A stretch of 64,000 bases of DNA, taken from positions 206,093 through 270,092 of the forward strand of contig NZ_VIKW01000002.1 of NCBI RefSeq assembly GCF_009711975.1, written 5' to 3'. This document shows, piece by piece, positions 55,757 to 63,815 of this stretch. The notes under the pieces were generated by a model, which worked only from the letters and a program-made list of their open reading frames with translations, had not been told where the DNA came from and searched no databases. The stretch comes from Anabaena sp. UHCC 0204. Lineage in GTDB: Bacteria; Cyanobacteriota; Cyanobacteriia; Cyanobacteriales; Nostocaceae. A program made the position numbers and the translations under genes. Each line of letters starts with the position of its first letter. The stretch's first letter is position 1.

Positions 55757-57142
55757 ATGAACCACGAAGCAGCGAAGGACACGAAGGAAGAAAGGAAGAA
55801 GATAGGTAAAATCCAAAGTTGGATACCTAATAATTCACTATTTAATCATTCTCGGTTTAAATTAGCGATTACCTATGCTGGTGTGATGGGATCAACTTTA
55901 TTAATATGTGGGTATATAGCTCATATTGTCATGATACAAGCTTTTACTCGCACAGTTGATCGAGAATTACAAATTTTGGGAAAGGTATTTGAGGATAAAT
56001 TGAAACCAGAGTTAAAAATTCCTGGAGAATTATCAATTACTACTCAAAAATCTTTACCTGGAATTTGTTTTAAGCAACAAGCTTGTTTAGTAATGAAATC
56101 AGAATCAGCGGTAATGAGTTTATTAGCAGAAGGCTATTATGTGAGGTTGTTGACAACGAAAGGTGAAGCGATCGCTGCTATTGGTAATAAATTAGATGAA
56201 TTTCCTGATAATATGAAAATCAATCATTCTTATGATATCAGAAATCGCCGTGGTGAACTATATCATTTACATTTGATGCCTTTAAAAATCAACAATAATC
56301 AATTGTGGGGATATTTACAAGTAGGGCGATCTGTACAACGATTAAATGATTATATGAATAGTTTACATTGGTTATTAGGATTGGGTGTTCCTGCTTCTAT
56401 GATCATCATTGGTGGTGCAGGTTGGTGGTTAGCAGGTTTAGCTATGCGGCCAATTCAAAAATCATATCAACAATTACAAAAATTTACCGCTGATGCAGCC
56501 CATGAATTAAGAACTCCGATTACATCTTTACAAACAATTGTCGAAACAAATTCAATTAATCAAGAAACTCAAAAAGCACTGGAGAGACAAATTAAAAGAT
56601 TAGTGACATTAACACAGGATTTGTTATTATTATCTAGATTAGAAAGTGGTTTGCAAGCAGCAAAATGGCGGCAAATTTGTTTAAATGATGTAGTCGCAGA
56701 TGTAGAAGAAGAATTAATGCCAGTAGCTATGAATGCAGAAGTTTTATTATCTAGTAATATTCCTGATCAATCTTGTTTTTATATTCAAGGTAATGAAAGT
56801 CAAATTTATCGAATGTTGCTAAATTTAGTGAGTAATGCTATTAAATATACGCCTGTTGGTGGGGAAGTGAAAATTAATCTGACAACCAATGATAATCAAG
56901 GCATAATTACTATCAAAGATACAGGTATTGGTATTCCTGCTGCTGATATTCCCCATATTTTTGATCGCTTTTATCGAGTCAATGCAGATCGTTCTCGAAA
57001 TACTGGCGGTTCTGGGTTAGGTTTAGCGATTGCTTTGGCTATTATCCAAACTCATAAAGGCAAATTAGAAGTCCAAAGTCATGTTGATCATGGCAGTACC
57101 TTTACTGTGATTTTACCACTAGTTTCCAAAGTAAACAGGTAA
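55757..57142 (+). CDS. Membrane sensor histidine kinase (CopS/RppB-like)
   Basis: 461 residues. Membrane helices at about 37-57 and 209-232 enclose a periplasmic sensor of about 150 residues with two Cys (GICFKQQACLVM). A short HAMP-like segment follows, then AHELRTPITSLQTIVETN (His near 248) and HATPase boxes NLVSNAIKYTP, DTGIGIPAADI and GGSGLGLAIA. The first residues (MNHEAAKDTKEERKK) are encoded by a copy of a dispersed AACCACGAAG...GACACGAAGG repeat, so the start codon itself comes from a repeat. Pairs with the upstream regulator. A metal signal is plausible from the DUF305 neighbour. Confidence 0.9.
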   Translation: MNHEAAKDTKEERKKIGKIQSWIPNNSLFNHSRFKLAITYAGVMGSTLLICGYIAHIVMIQAFTRTVDRELQILGKVFEDKLKPELKIPGELSITTQKSLPGICFKQQACLVMKSESAVMSLLAEGYYVRLLTTKGEAIAAIGNKLDEFPDNMKINHSYDIRNRRGELYHLHLMPLKINNNQLWGYLQVGRSVQRLNDYMNSLHWLLGLGVPASMIIIGGAGWWLAGLAMRPIQKSYQQLQKFTADAAHELRTPITSLQTIVETNSINQETQKALERQIKRLVTLTQDLLLLSRLESGLQAAKWRQICLNDVVADVEEELMPVAMNAEVLLSSNIPDQSCFYIQGNESQIYRMLLNLVSNAIKYTPVGGEVKINLTTNDNQGIITIKDTGIGIPAADIPHIFDRFYRVNADRSRNTGGSGLGLAIALAIIQTHKGKLEVQSHVDHGSTFTVILPLVSKVNR

Positions 57143-57221
57143 TTTCAATAAAATAAGATTTTAAGAATCATTAACCGCAGATGAATGTAGATAAAGAGAG
57201 ATGAGTTAGTTTTGGGCAATT

Positions 57222-57890
57222 TTATTTTTCTAATACGGAATGATAAGCTTTAACTAATAAATCAATCCCGGTAATTGCCCCACCAACAACAACAGCATCA
57301 GCACCTAAATCTAAGGCCTTTCTGGCCATTTCCGGGGAAGAAATACCACCTTCACAAATTACAAAAGTATCAAGATTTTCTACTATTTGGGTGAGTAATT
57401 CCCAACCGGGAGGAGCAAAGTTTTTAGTTTCTGCGGTGTAGCCAAACAAAGTAGTTCCCACAATATCTGCACCTGCATTAACGGCTAATTCTGCTGCTTG
57501 ATATGTATCTACATCTGCCATAACTAACTTTTCTAAGTTTTGATGGATCAGAGTAATAATATCTACTAACTTTTCATTACGGGGACGATTTCTGGTAGTA
57601 GCATCTATAGCAATAATATCTGCACCTGCTTCAGCTACAGCAGCGGCGTGATAATACAGGGGTGTAATGTAAACATCAGAACCTGTAATTATTTGTTTCC
57701 AAAGTCCAATAATAGGAACTTGTACCTTCTCCCGCACAGCTTGGATATGACTTGGTGTATCAATCCTGACAGCTACAGCACCATTATTGACTGCGGCTTG
57801 TGCCATTGCAGCAATTACATAAGGATCATGTAATGGAGAACTTACGGGTGCTTGACAGGAAACAATTAATCCTTTTGTTAAATTAATCAT
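57222..57890 (-). CDS. nanE: N-acetylmannosamine-6-phosphate 2-epimerase (putative)
   Basis: 222 residues, TIM-barrel. GLIVSCQAPVSSPLHDP (8-24), PIIGLWKQ (55-62) with the catalytic Lys, ADIIAIDATTRNRP (about 90-103), VMADVDTYQAAE and CEGGISSPEMARKALDLGADAVVVGGAITG (about 174-203) are the NanE signatures. It interconverts ManNAc-6-P and GlcNAc-6-P. No other sialic-acid or ManNAc genes are nearby, so here it may serve amino-sugar recycling or wall precursors. Its ATG overlaps the 3' end of the kinase gene by 8 bp (57883-57890), indicating coupling. Confidence 0.9.
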   Translation of the reverse strand: MINLTKGLIVSCQAPVSSPLHDPYVIAAMAQAAVNNGAVAVRIDTPSHIQAVREKVQVPIIGLWKQIITGSDVYITPLYYHAAAVAEAGADIIAIDATTRNRPRNEKLVDIITLIHQNLEKLVMADVDTYQAAELAVNAGADIVGTTLFGYTAETKNFAPPGWELLTQIVENLDTFVICEGGISSPEMARKALDLGADAVVVGGAITGIDLLVKAYHSVLEK

Positions 57891-59760
57891 GTTTAATTTT
57901 TAATTGTTTTGGTATCCAGACAGTAAAAATTGAACCCATACCCACAGTAGATTCTACTTCAATTCTACCTCGATGTAGCTCTACAAGTTGTTTAGTTAAC
58001 GCTAAACCTAAACCAGTACCTTCATAACGACGACGATAGGGTGTATCAAGTTGTTGGAATTTTTCAAACAAGAGTGGGATTTTTTCTTCTGGTATACCAA
58101 TACCAGTATCTTCTATTTGAAAAATAGCAGTATGATCTTCTACCCAAATCCGTAAGGTGACAATTCCATTTTCTGGAGTGAATTTAATCGCATTAGTTAA
58201 CAGATTCCAGAGAATTTGTTCAACTCTACTAATATCAGCCGTAAAGTTATCTTGTGCAGGGTTAAGTTGTAAATCGAGTTGCAGGGTTACATTTTCACTT
58301 TTTGCTTTTTTTTGTAGTGACTCTAAGGTATTTTCAGCAGTTTTAACTAAAGAAAAATCTAAAATATTTAATACGGTTTTTCCAGCTTCAATTTGTGATA
58401 AATCGAGGATGTCGTTAATCATTGTTAATAAATGTTCACCACTATCATGAATGGTTTGTAAATAATTCCGTTGTCGGGGACTTAATTCACCCAATGGCCA
58501 ACGTAATAATGTTGAAGACATTCCAATTACATGAGTTAAAGGTGTGAGTAATTCATGACTCATAGTTGCTAGGAATTCACTGCGGAGACGACTAGCAGCT
58601 TCAGCAGCCAGCAGGGCTTCCCGTAGTGCCATTGTCCTCTCAATTACTCGCTGTTCTAGAGTTTGTTTTTCTTGAGTAAGAGATTGCATTAACTCGGTTT
58701 GATGAATAGCGATCGCTAATTGTTCTGCTACGGAAGTTAGGAACTTTTTTTCATTTTCATGCCATTTTCTGGGGGTATAACATTGATGAGCAATTAACAA
58801 TCCCCACAACTTTTTTTCAAAAATAATTGGGGCTGCTAACTTAGCTCGAACTTGATTTTTTCTTAAAAAATCTACTAAACAATTTTCTAGAAAATAGGTT
58901 TCTTCAATATCATTAACAGCTAAAGTAAAACCTTGTCGGTACTTTTCCCAACATTGAGTATTTGGCTTTAAACAATTTTTTTCTTGATAATTCAAGACTG
59001 AAGGAATATCTTCTGTAGCACAGACTTCATAAATAATACAACCTTCTGAGAGAGAAACTCCGCGAACATATTGTTGAGAATTAACTAAGATATTTTGATT
59101 TTTAGATTTAGTATATTCAAATTTATAAATTACTAATCTGTCTAATTCCAAAAACTCCCGCACTTGTGTAATTGTCGTATTCATAATTACCGACAAATCA
59201 AGACTTTTGCGAATTTGCGTGGTGACTGTATTTAAAAGTTGTTCTTGAGCTATTTGTTTTTTGAGAGCATTTTGGATAGCTTGACAAGATTCGGGGGTGT
59301 TTGTAATTATTGGTGCTGGAGAATGAGGAAGCAGATATTCTAATAACAGGAGTGTAAATTGACTTTGGAGGATGGGATCATTTGATATAATTACTCGACG
59401 ATAGTTGTCAAGAGTTTGATAAGTGTGGGAATCACATTTAAATAATTCACCTAATTGCGATATAAATAAAGCGATCGCATCTACATTAAATGTCAAACTA
59501 GTATTTACTAATGAGTCTATTTCCTGTTCCCCTGCTTGCAGGTTTCCCACCAACAGCGCATTAAATCCCTCAGAAACAACCAAGTTAAATCTTTGCTTTT
59601 GCCACTCTACAGGAACTTCCACCCGTACAAGTATAGCTTCAGTCAAACTCAAAGCATCACTTCCTACTGCTTGAGCCATCTGTTGCAACAATTCCCCAAG
59701 CTGATTAAATATACTTAAAGGCAAGGTTTTAGAAAAACCCAAATCAGGAAAAACAAGCAT
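57883..59760 (-). CDS. GAF-domain sensor histidine kinase
   Basis: 625 residues from ATG 59760 (MLVFPDLGF); a TTG at 59766 would add two. Residues 1 to about 165 are an unrecognised cyanobacterial N-terminal domain. A GAF domain follows at about 190-365 (DLSVIMNTTITQVREFLELDRLVIYKF, with Cys and CW residues, phytochrome-like but without a certain bilin Cys). Then a coiled coil, HisKA with SHELLTPLTHVIGM (Leu where Arg is usual in the H-box), and HATPase_c (NLLTNAIKFTP, DTGIGIPEEKI, YEGTGLGLALTKQL). Soluble. Translationally coupled to nanE, an odd pairing. Confidence 0.88.
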   Translation of the reverse strand: MLVFPDLGFSKTLPLSIFNQLGELLQQMAQAVGSDALSLTEAILVRVEVPVEWQKQRFNLVVSEGFNALLVGNLQAGEQEIDSLVNTSLTFNVDAIALFISQLGELFKCDSHTYQTLDNYRRVIISNDPILQSQFTLLLLEYLLPHSPAPIITNTPESCQAIQNALKKQIAQEQLLNTVTTQIRKSLDLSVIMNTTITQVREFLELDRLVIYKFEYTKSKNQNILVNSQQYVRGVSLSEGCIIYEVCATEDIPSVLNYQEKNCLKPNTQCWEKYRQGFTLAVNDIEETYFLENCLVDFLRKNQVRAKLAAPIIFEKKLWGLLIAHQCYTPRKWHENEKKFLTSVAEQLAIAIHQTELMQSLTQEKQTLEQRVIERTMALREALLAAEAASRLRSEFLATMSHELLTPLTHVIGMSSTLLRWPLGELSPRQRNYLQTIHDSGEHLLTMINDILDLSQIEAGKTVLNILDFSLVKTAENTLESLQKKAKSENVTLQLDLQLNPAQDNFTADISRVEQILWNLLTNAIKFTPENGIVTLRIWVEDHTAIFQIEDTGIGIPEEKIPLLFEKFQQLDTPYRRRYEGTGLGLALTKQLVELHRGRIEVESTVGMGSIFTVWIPKQLKIKHD

Positions 59761-59789
59761 TTTCAAAAATGTAATGAGGAGAAGAAGAA

Positions 59790-59838
59790 GCAGGGGCGCA
59801 GGGAGCAGGGGGCAGGGTGCAGGGTGCAGGGTGCAGGG
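59790..59838. repeat. Heptamer array (GCAGGGT)n
   Basis: CAGGGGC, GCAGGGA, GCAGGGG, then repeated GCAGGGT units, typical STRR. Lies in the 176-bp gap between the divergent kinase and cobN. Confidence 0.9.
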
Positions 59839-59876
59839 AAAAATATTAATCTTGCTTTTCTCTCTTCTTTCTTAAC

Positions 59877-59932
59877 TGTCACCTGTCACCTATCACCTGT
59901 CACCTATTACCAATTACCAATCACCAATTATT
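59877..59932. repeat. Heptamer array (TGTCACC/AATTACC)n abutting cobN
   Basis: Eight heptamers TGTCACC, TGTCACC, TATCACC, TGTCACC, TATTACC, AATTACC, AATCACC, AATTATT end 4 bp before the cobN ATG, leaving no Shine-Dalgarno. The first 29 bases are identical to 60511-60539 inside cobN. Confidence 0.95.
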
Positions 59933-59936
59933 AATT

Positions 59937-62900
59937 ATGCATCGTATAAGTGCCACACCAGGGGGATTGAATCAGTCAGAAGGTTTAATTTTCATCGAAC
60001 AAACTCCAGCCCCTTTCGTGTTGATTACAGCAGCCGATACTGATATTCAAACCTTAGCGACTGTTGTTCCCAAATTACCTAGCCAATTTCCAGAAATTAG
60101 AGTAGCCAACCTATTACAACTACAGCAGCAAATAAGTATAGATGCTTATAGTGAACAAGTCTTAGAAACTGCCCAAGTAATTGTTCTTCGTCTCATAGGA
60201 GGAAGTTCCTACTGGGCTTATGGCTTAGAAGTCGTACAGGAAATTGTACAACGGAATGGTACAACCCTAATTGTAATGCCAGGAGATGACGGACTTGATC
60301 CTGATTTAATCTCCAAATCTACAGTTTCTAAAGAAATTGTTAATATAATTTGGCAATATTTTCAAGAAGGTGGCATCGAAAATTTCCTCAACGCTTTGCA
60401 ATTTATCGCTGATACAGCCCTATCAACAGCGTTTAATCCCCCACCACCACAACCAGTTCCCCGTGTGGGATTATATGAATGGAACGGAGAAAAAGGGGAA
60501 TTCTCTTCACTGTCACCTGTCACCTATCACCTGTCACCTTCTTCACTTTATCCTCAAGTGGGAATTTTGTTTTATCGCGCTCATTATTTATCAGGAAATA
60601 CCAAAGTTATTGATGCTTTATGTAAATCCTTAGTAGAGAAAAATTTACAACCTGTACCTGTTTTTGTTTCCTCATTGCGTGAACCTGGTGTAGCTGAAAA
60701 ATTATGTGAATTGTTTGCAGCAAAAGATGATCATCATGTTAATTTATTGATGAATACAACTAGCTTTTCTCTAGCACAATTAGAAACAGAAATACCACAA
60801 GTTGAACTTTGGGAAAAATTAGATGTCCCGGTTTTGCAAGTAATTCTTTGTTCTAGTTCCGTCGAACAATGGGAATCACAATCACAAGGTTTGACACCTC
60901 GTGATATTGCTATAAATGTGGCATTACCAGAAGTAGATGGAAGAATTATTAGCCGGGCTGTATCTTTCAAAGCCTTGCAAACTCGCAATAATAAACTAGA
61001 AACTGATGTCGTAGTTTATGAACCCGTGAGCGATCGCATTCAATTCGTTGCCCAACTTGCTGCAAATTGGGTACGATTGCGGGTAAAACCACCCCAAGAA
61101 CGCCGCATAGCTCTAATTTTAGCAAATTACCCCAACACCAACGGCAGGCTTGCCAATGGCGTAGGATTGGACACTCCAGCCAGTTGTGTAGAAATTCTCA
61201 AAGCCTTAAAATTAGCTGGTTATGAACTAGAAAATACTTGTACTGAGCGACCTGTCCTGAGCGCAGTCGAAGGAAGTCGAAGTATTCCCGAAACTGGAGA
61301 CGAATTAATTCAAATTCTCACATCTAGCGTTACCAATGATCCAGAAGGAAAAGACTGGAAACCAATAAATCAAAGTTTGTCAGCCGAAGAATATCAAAAA
61401 TATTTTTCTACTTTACCTGCAAACATACAACAAGAAATTATTGCAAGGTGGGGATTAAACTTCGCTCAGTCTAAAGCTAGTGCAGAAAATTTTTCCCAAT
61501 CACCAATCACCAATCACCAATCACCATTTCCCATTTCTGGAATTCAATTTGGTAACATTTTCGTAGGAATTCAACCATCAAGAGGATATGATCTTGATCC
61601 TAGTTTAAATTATCATGCTCCCGATTTAGAACCAACTCATAATTATTTAGCTTTCTATTATTGGGTGCGAGAATCATTTAATGCTGATGCTATAGTTCAT
61701 GTCGGAAAACATGGCAACTTAGAATGGCTACCTGGCAAAAGTGTCGCCTTATCTAACACTTGTTATCCAGAAATTGCCTTAGGAGCAATGCCCCATTTAT
61801 ACCCATTTATTGTTAATGATCCCGGTGAAGGTTCACAAGCAAAAAGACGCGCCCAAGCCGTAATAATTGATCACTTAACACCACCCATGACCCGCGCCGA
61901 ATTATATGGACCATTACAACAAGTAGAAAACCTAATTGATGAATATTACGAAGCCGAAAGTCTAGATCCTTCCAGATTACCAACAATACGCGATCGCATA
62001 CAAGAACTCGTCATCAAAGAAAACCTTTATAAAGATTTAGGAATTACCAACCCCAAAGACATCGCCAACTTTGAAACCCTAATCTTAAATTCCCTAGATG
62101 GTTACTTGTGCGAACTCAAAGAAGCCCAAATCCGCGACGGCTTACACATATTCGGCCAATGTCCCCAAGGAACACAACTGCGAGACTTAATAATAGCGAT
62201 CGCTCGCATCCCCAATCGCCACTCAATCGGCATTACCCGTGCCATAGCTCAACAATGGAACATAGACATAGACCCCCTCACAGATGACCTTTCCACCCCC
62301 CTCTCCGCGTCTCTGCGCCTCTGCGAGAGACTTAAATCCTGCCACATCATCGGTGATGTCGTCGAACTCCTAGAAACAGAAGCCGCCCATTTAGTAGAAG
62401 AAGTTCTCTCTGGGCGCAGGCCCTGCGCCCCTACGGATTGGATCAGCGACAAACTCCTCCCAGCCCTCCAAAAAACCACCGAAGAAACCACCAACCTCTT
62501 ACGGGGACTGGATGGAAAATACGTTCCCAGCGGTGCTTCCGGCGCACCCACACGCGGCCGCCCCGAAGTCCTTCCCACAGGTAAAAACTTTTACGCCGTG
62601 GATATTCGTGCCATACCCACAGAAACCGCCTGGGATATCGGCAGAAAAGCCGCTGAAACCCTAATTGAAACCTACACCCAAGAACATGGAGAATATCCCA
62701 AAACCCTGGGTTTATCGGTGTGGGGTACAGCTACCATGCGGACTGGTGGTGATGATTTAGCGGAAGCTTTAGCCTTACTCGGTGTTCAACCTGTCTGGGA
62801 TGGTGCAGCGCGACGAGTAGTAGATTTTGAAATTTTGCCTTTATCAATTATCGGTCGTCCCCGTGTGGATGTCACCTTGCGAATTTCGGGCTTTTTCCGG

Positions 62901-63788
62901 GATGCTTTTCCCAATTTAATTGATTTATTTGATCAAGCTGTAAAAGCGGTCTCCTCCTTAGATGAACCAGCAGATCAAAATCCCCTCGCAGATACAGTTC
63001 GCAAAGAAACGGAACTATGGACTCAAGAGGGTTTATCTTTAGAAGCAGCCCAAGAGCGATCGCAATATCGCGTTTTTGGCTCAAAACCAGGGGCTTATGG
63101 TGCTGGACTCCAAGGCTTAATCGCCTCCCAAAACTGGCAAGATGACCAGGATTTAGCCCAAGCTTACACAAATTGGAGTGCTTACGCCTATTCTTCTAAT
63201 CAGGGAACAGGGAACAGTAATTTGGAAGCTTTTGAGCAACGCTTGAAACAAATGCAAATCGTCCTGCATAATCAAGATAACCGAGAACACGATTTACTCG
63301 ATTCTGATGATTATTATCAATTTCAGGGTGGTTTAACCGCAGCGGTGCGTTCTCTTCAAGGTCAAAATCCCGAAACCTATTTTGGTGATAATTCCAACAC
63401 ATCTCAGCCCAAAGTCCGCCAACTTAAATCAGAAATTGCCAGGGTGTACCGTTCCCGTGTGGTTAATCCTAAATGGATAGCCGGAGTTATGCGTCACGGT
63501 TACAAAGGTGCATTTGAAATGGCTGCAACGGTAGATTTTCTCTTCGCTTACGATGCTACCGCCCAATGTGTAGAAGATTATATGTATCAAGGTGTCGTTC
63601 AAGCATATCTAGAAGATGCTACTGTTTGTGAATTTATTCAAGACAAGAATCCCTGGGCATTGCGTGATATTGCGGAGAGACTACTAGAAGCCAATCAGCG
63701 GGGATTATGGCAAGATGTGAACATACAAACTTTAGAAAATCTCCGCAATTTAGTTCATCAAGCGGAAGCAACTATCGAAGAAAAATAA
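59937..63788 (+). CDS. cobN: CobN-type cobaltochelatase large subunit
   Basis: 1283 residues. It matches cyanobacterial CobN from the N-terminus (MHRISATPGGLNQSEGLIFIEQTPAPFVLITAADTDIQ) through VHVGKHGNLEWLPGKSVALS, NLLRGLDGKYVPSGASGAPTRG, RVDVTLRISGFFRDAFPNLI and LHNQDNREHDLLDSDDYYQFQGGL. It inserts Co into hydrogenobyrinate diamide in B12 synthesis with ATPase partner subunits. It is CobN rather than ChlH by these motifs. Six segments (near residues 192, 436, 520, 789, 825, 1089) are copies of intergenic repeats inserted in frame between conserved blocks. The start is preceded only by a heptamer array, with no ribosome binding site. Confidence 0.94.
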   Translation: MHRISATPGGLNQSEGLIFIEQTPAPFVLITAADTDIQTLATVVPKLPSQFPEIRVANLLQLQQQISIDAYSEQVLETAQVIVLRLIGGSSYWAYGLEVVQEIVQRNGTTLIVMPGDDGLDPDLISKSTVSKEIVNIIWQYFQEGGIENFLNALQFIADTALSTAFNPPPPQPVPRVGLYEWNGEKGEFSSLSPVTYHLSPSSLYPQVGILFYRAHYLSGNTKVIDALCKSLVEKNLQPVPVFVSSLREPGVAEKLCELFAAKDDHHVNLLMNTTSFSLAQLETEIPQVELWEKLDVPVLQVILCSSSVEQWESQSQGLTPRDIAINVALPEVDGRIISRAVSFKALQTRNNKLETDVVVYEPVSDRIQFVAQLAANWVRLRVKPPQERRIALILANYPNTNGRLANGVGLDTPASCVEILKALKLAGYELENTCTERPVLSAVEGSRSIPETGDELIQILTSSVTNDPEGKDWKPINQSLSAEEYQKYFSTLPANIQQEIIARWGLNFAQSKASAENFSQSPITNHQSPFPISGIQFGNIFVGIQPSRGYDLDPSLNYHAPDLEPTHNYLAFYYWVRESFNADAIVHVGKHGNLEWLPGKSVALSNTCYPEIALGAMPHLYPFIVNDPGEGSQAKRRAQAVIIDHLTPPMTRAELYGPLQQVENLIDEYYEAESLDPSRLPTIRDRIQELVIKENLYKDLGITNPKDIANFETLILNSLDGYLCELKEAQIRDGLHIFGQCPQGTQLRDLIIAIARIPNRHSIGITRAIAQQWNIDIDPLTDDLSTPLSASLRLCERLKSCHIIGDVVELLETEAAHLVEEVLSGRRPCAPTDWISDKLLPALQKTTEETTNLLRGLDGKYVPSGASGAPTRGRPEVLPTGKNFYAVDIRAIPTETAWDIGRKAAETLIETYTQEHGEYPKTLGLSVWGTATMRTGGDDLAEALALLGVQPVWDGAARRVVDFEILPLSIIGRPRVDVTLRISGFFRDAFPNLIDLFDQAVKAVSSLDEPADQNPLADTVRKETELWTQEGLSLEAAQERSQYRVFGSKPGAYGAGLQGLIASQNWQDDQDLAQAYTNWSAYAYSSNQGTGNSNLEAFEQRLKQMQIVLHNQDNREHDLLDSDDYYQFQGGLTAAVRSLQGQNPETYFGDNSNTSQPKVRQLKSEIARVYRSRVVNPKWIAGVMRHGYKGAFEMAATVDFLFAYDATAQCVEDYMYQGVVQAYLEDATVCEFIQDKNPWALRDIAERLLEANQRGLWQDVNIQTLENLRNLVHQAEATIEEK
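60511..60539 (+). repeat. STRR inside cobN (TGTCACC heptamers)
   Basis: Four heptamers, TGTCACC, TGTCACC, TATCACC, TGTCACC, encode SPVTYHLSPS just before the conserved VGILFYRAHYL. The 29-mer is the same as 59877-59905 upstream of the gene. Confidence 0.95.
61243..61283 (+). repeat. Dispersed CTGAGCGCAGTCGAAGG repeat inside cobN
   Basis: Encodes TERPVLSAVEGSRSI between ELEN and PETGDELIQ, which are adjacent in typical CobN proteins. The DNA is the well-known intergenic repeat found in many cyanobacteria and other bacteria. Confidence 0.85.
61496..61525 (+). repeat. STRR inside cobN (CCAATCA heptamers)
   Basis: Four CCAATCA units encode SQSPITNHQSP between WGLNFAQ and FPISGIQFG. The same heptamer class occurs in the array before the gene (AATCACC at 59919). 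Confidence 0.95.
62301..62329 (+). repeat. CTCTGCGCCTCTGCG-type repeat inside cobN
   Basis: Encodes TPLSASLRLCERL. The DNA (CCGCGTCTCTGCGCCTCTGC) is a common cyanobacterial intergenic repeat, related to the CTTTGCGTCTTTGC unit inside the element at 42214. Confidence 0.8.
62410..62434 (+). repeat. GGGCGCAGG palindrome inside cobN
   Basis: 25 bases identical to intergenic 51453-51477. In frame it encodes SGRRPCAPT between LVEEV and DWISDKLL. Confidence 0.9.
63201..63217 (+). repeat. CAGGGAA heptamers inside cobN
   Basis: CAGGGAACAGGGAACAG encodes QGTGNS in a loop before EAFEQRLKQMQIVLHNQD. Same heptamer class as 50884-50925. Confidence 0.85.
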
Positions 63789-63815
63789 TTAATTAATTTA
63801 AGTTAGGAAACAGAT

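Noticed and set aside
59877..59932. Heptamer arrays considered as CRISPR
   Set aside because: Units are contiguous 7-mers without spacers; no cas genes. The same applies to all STRR arrays in the window.
59937..63788. Large chelatase subunit as ChlH (Mg-chelatase)
   Set aside because: N-terminal and core motifs follow cyanobacterial CobN, and there are no chlorophyll genes beside it.
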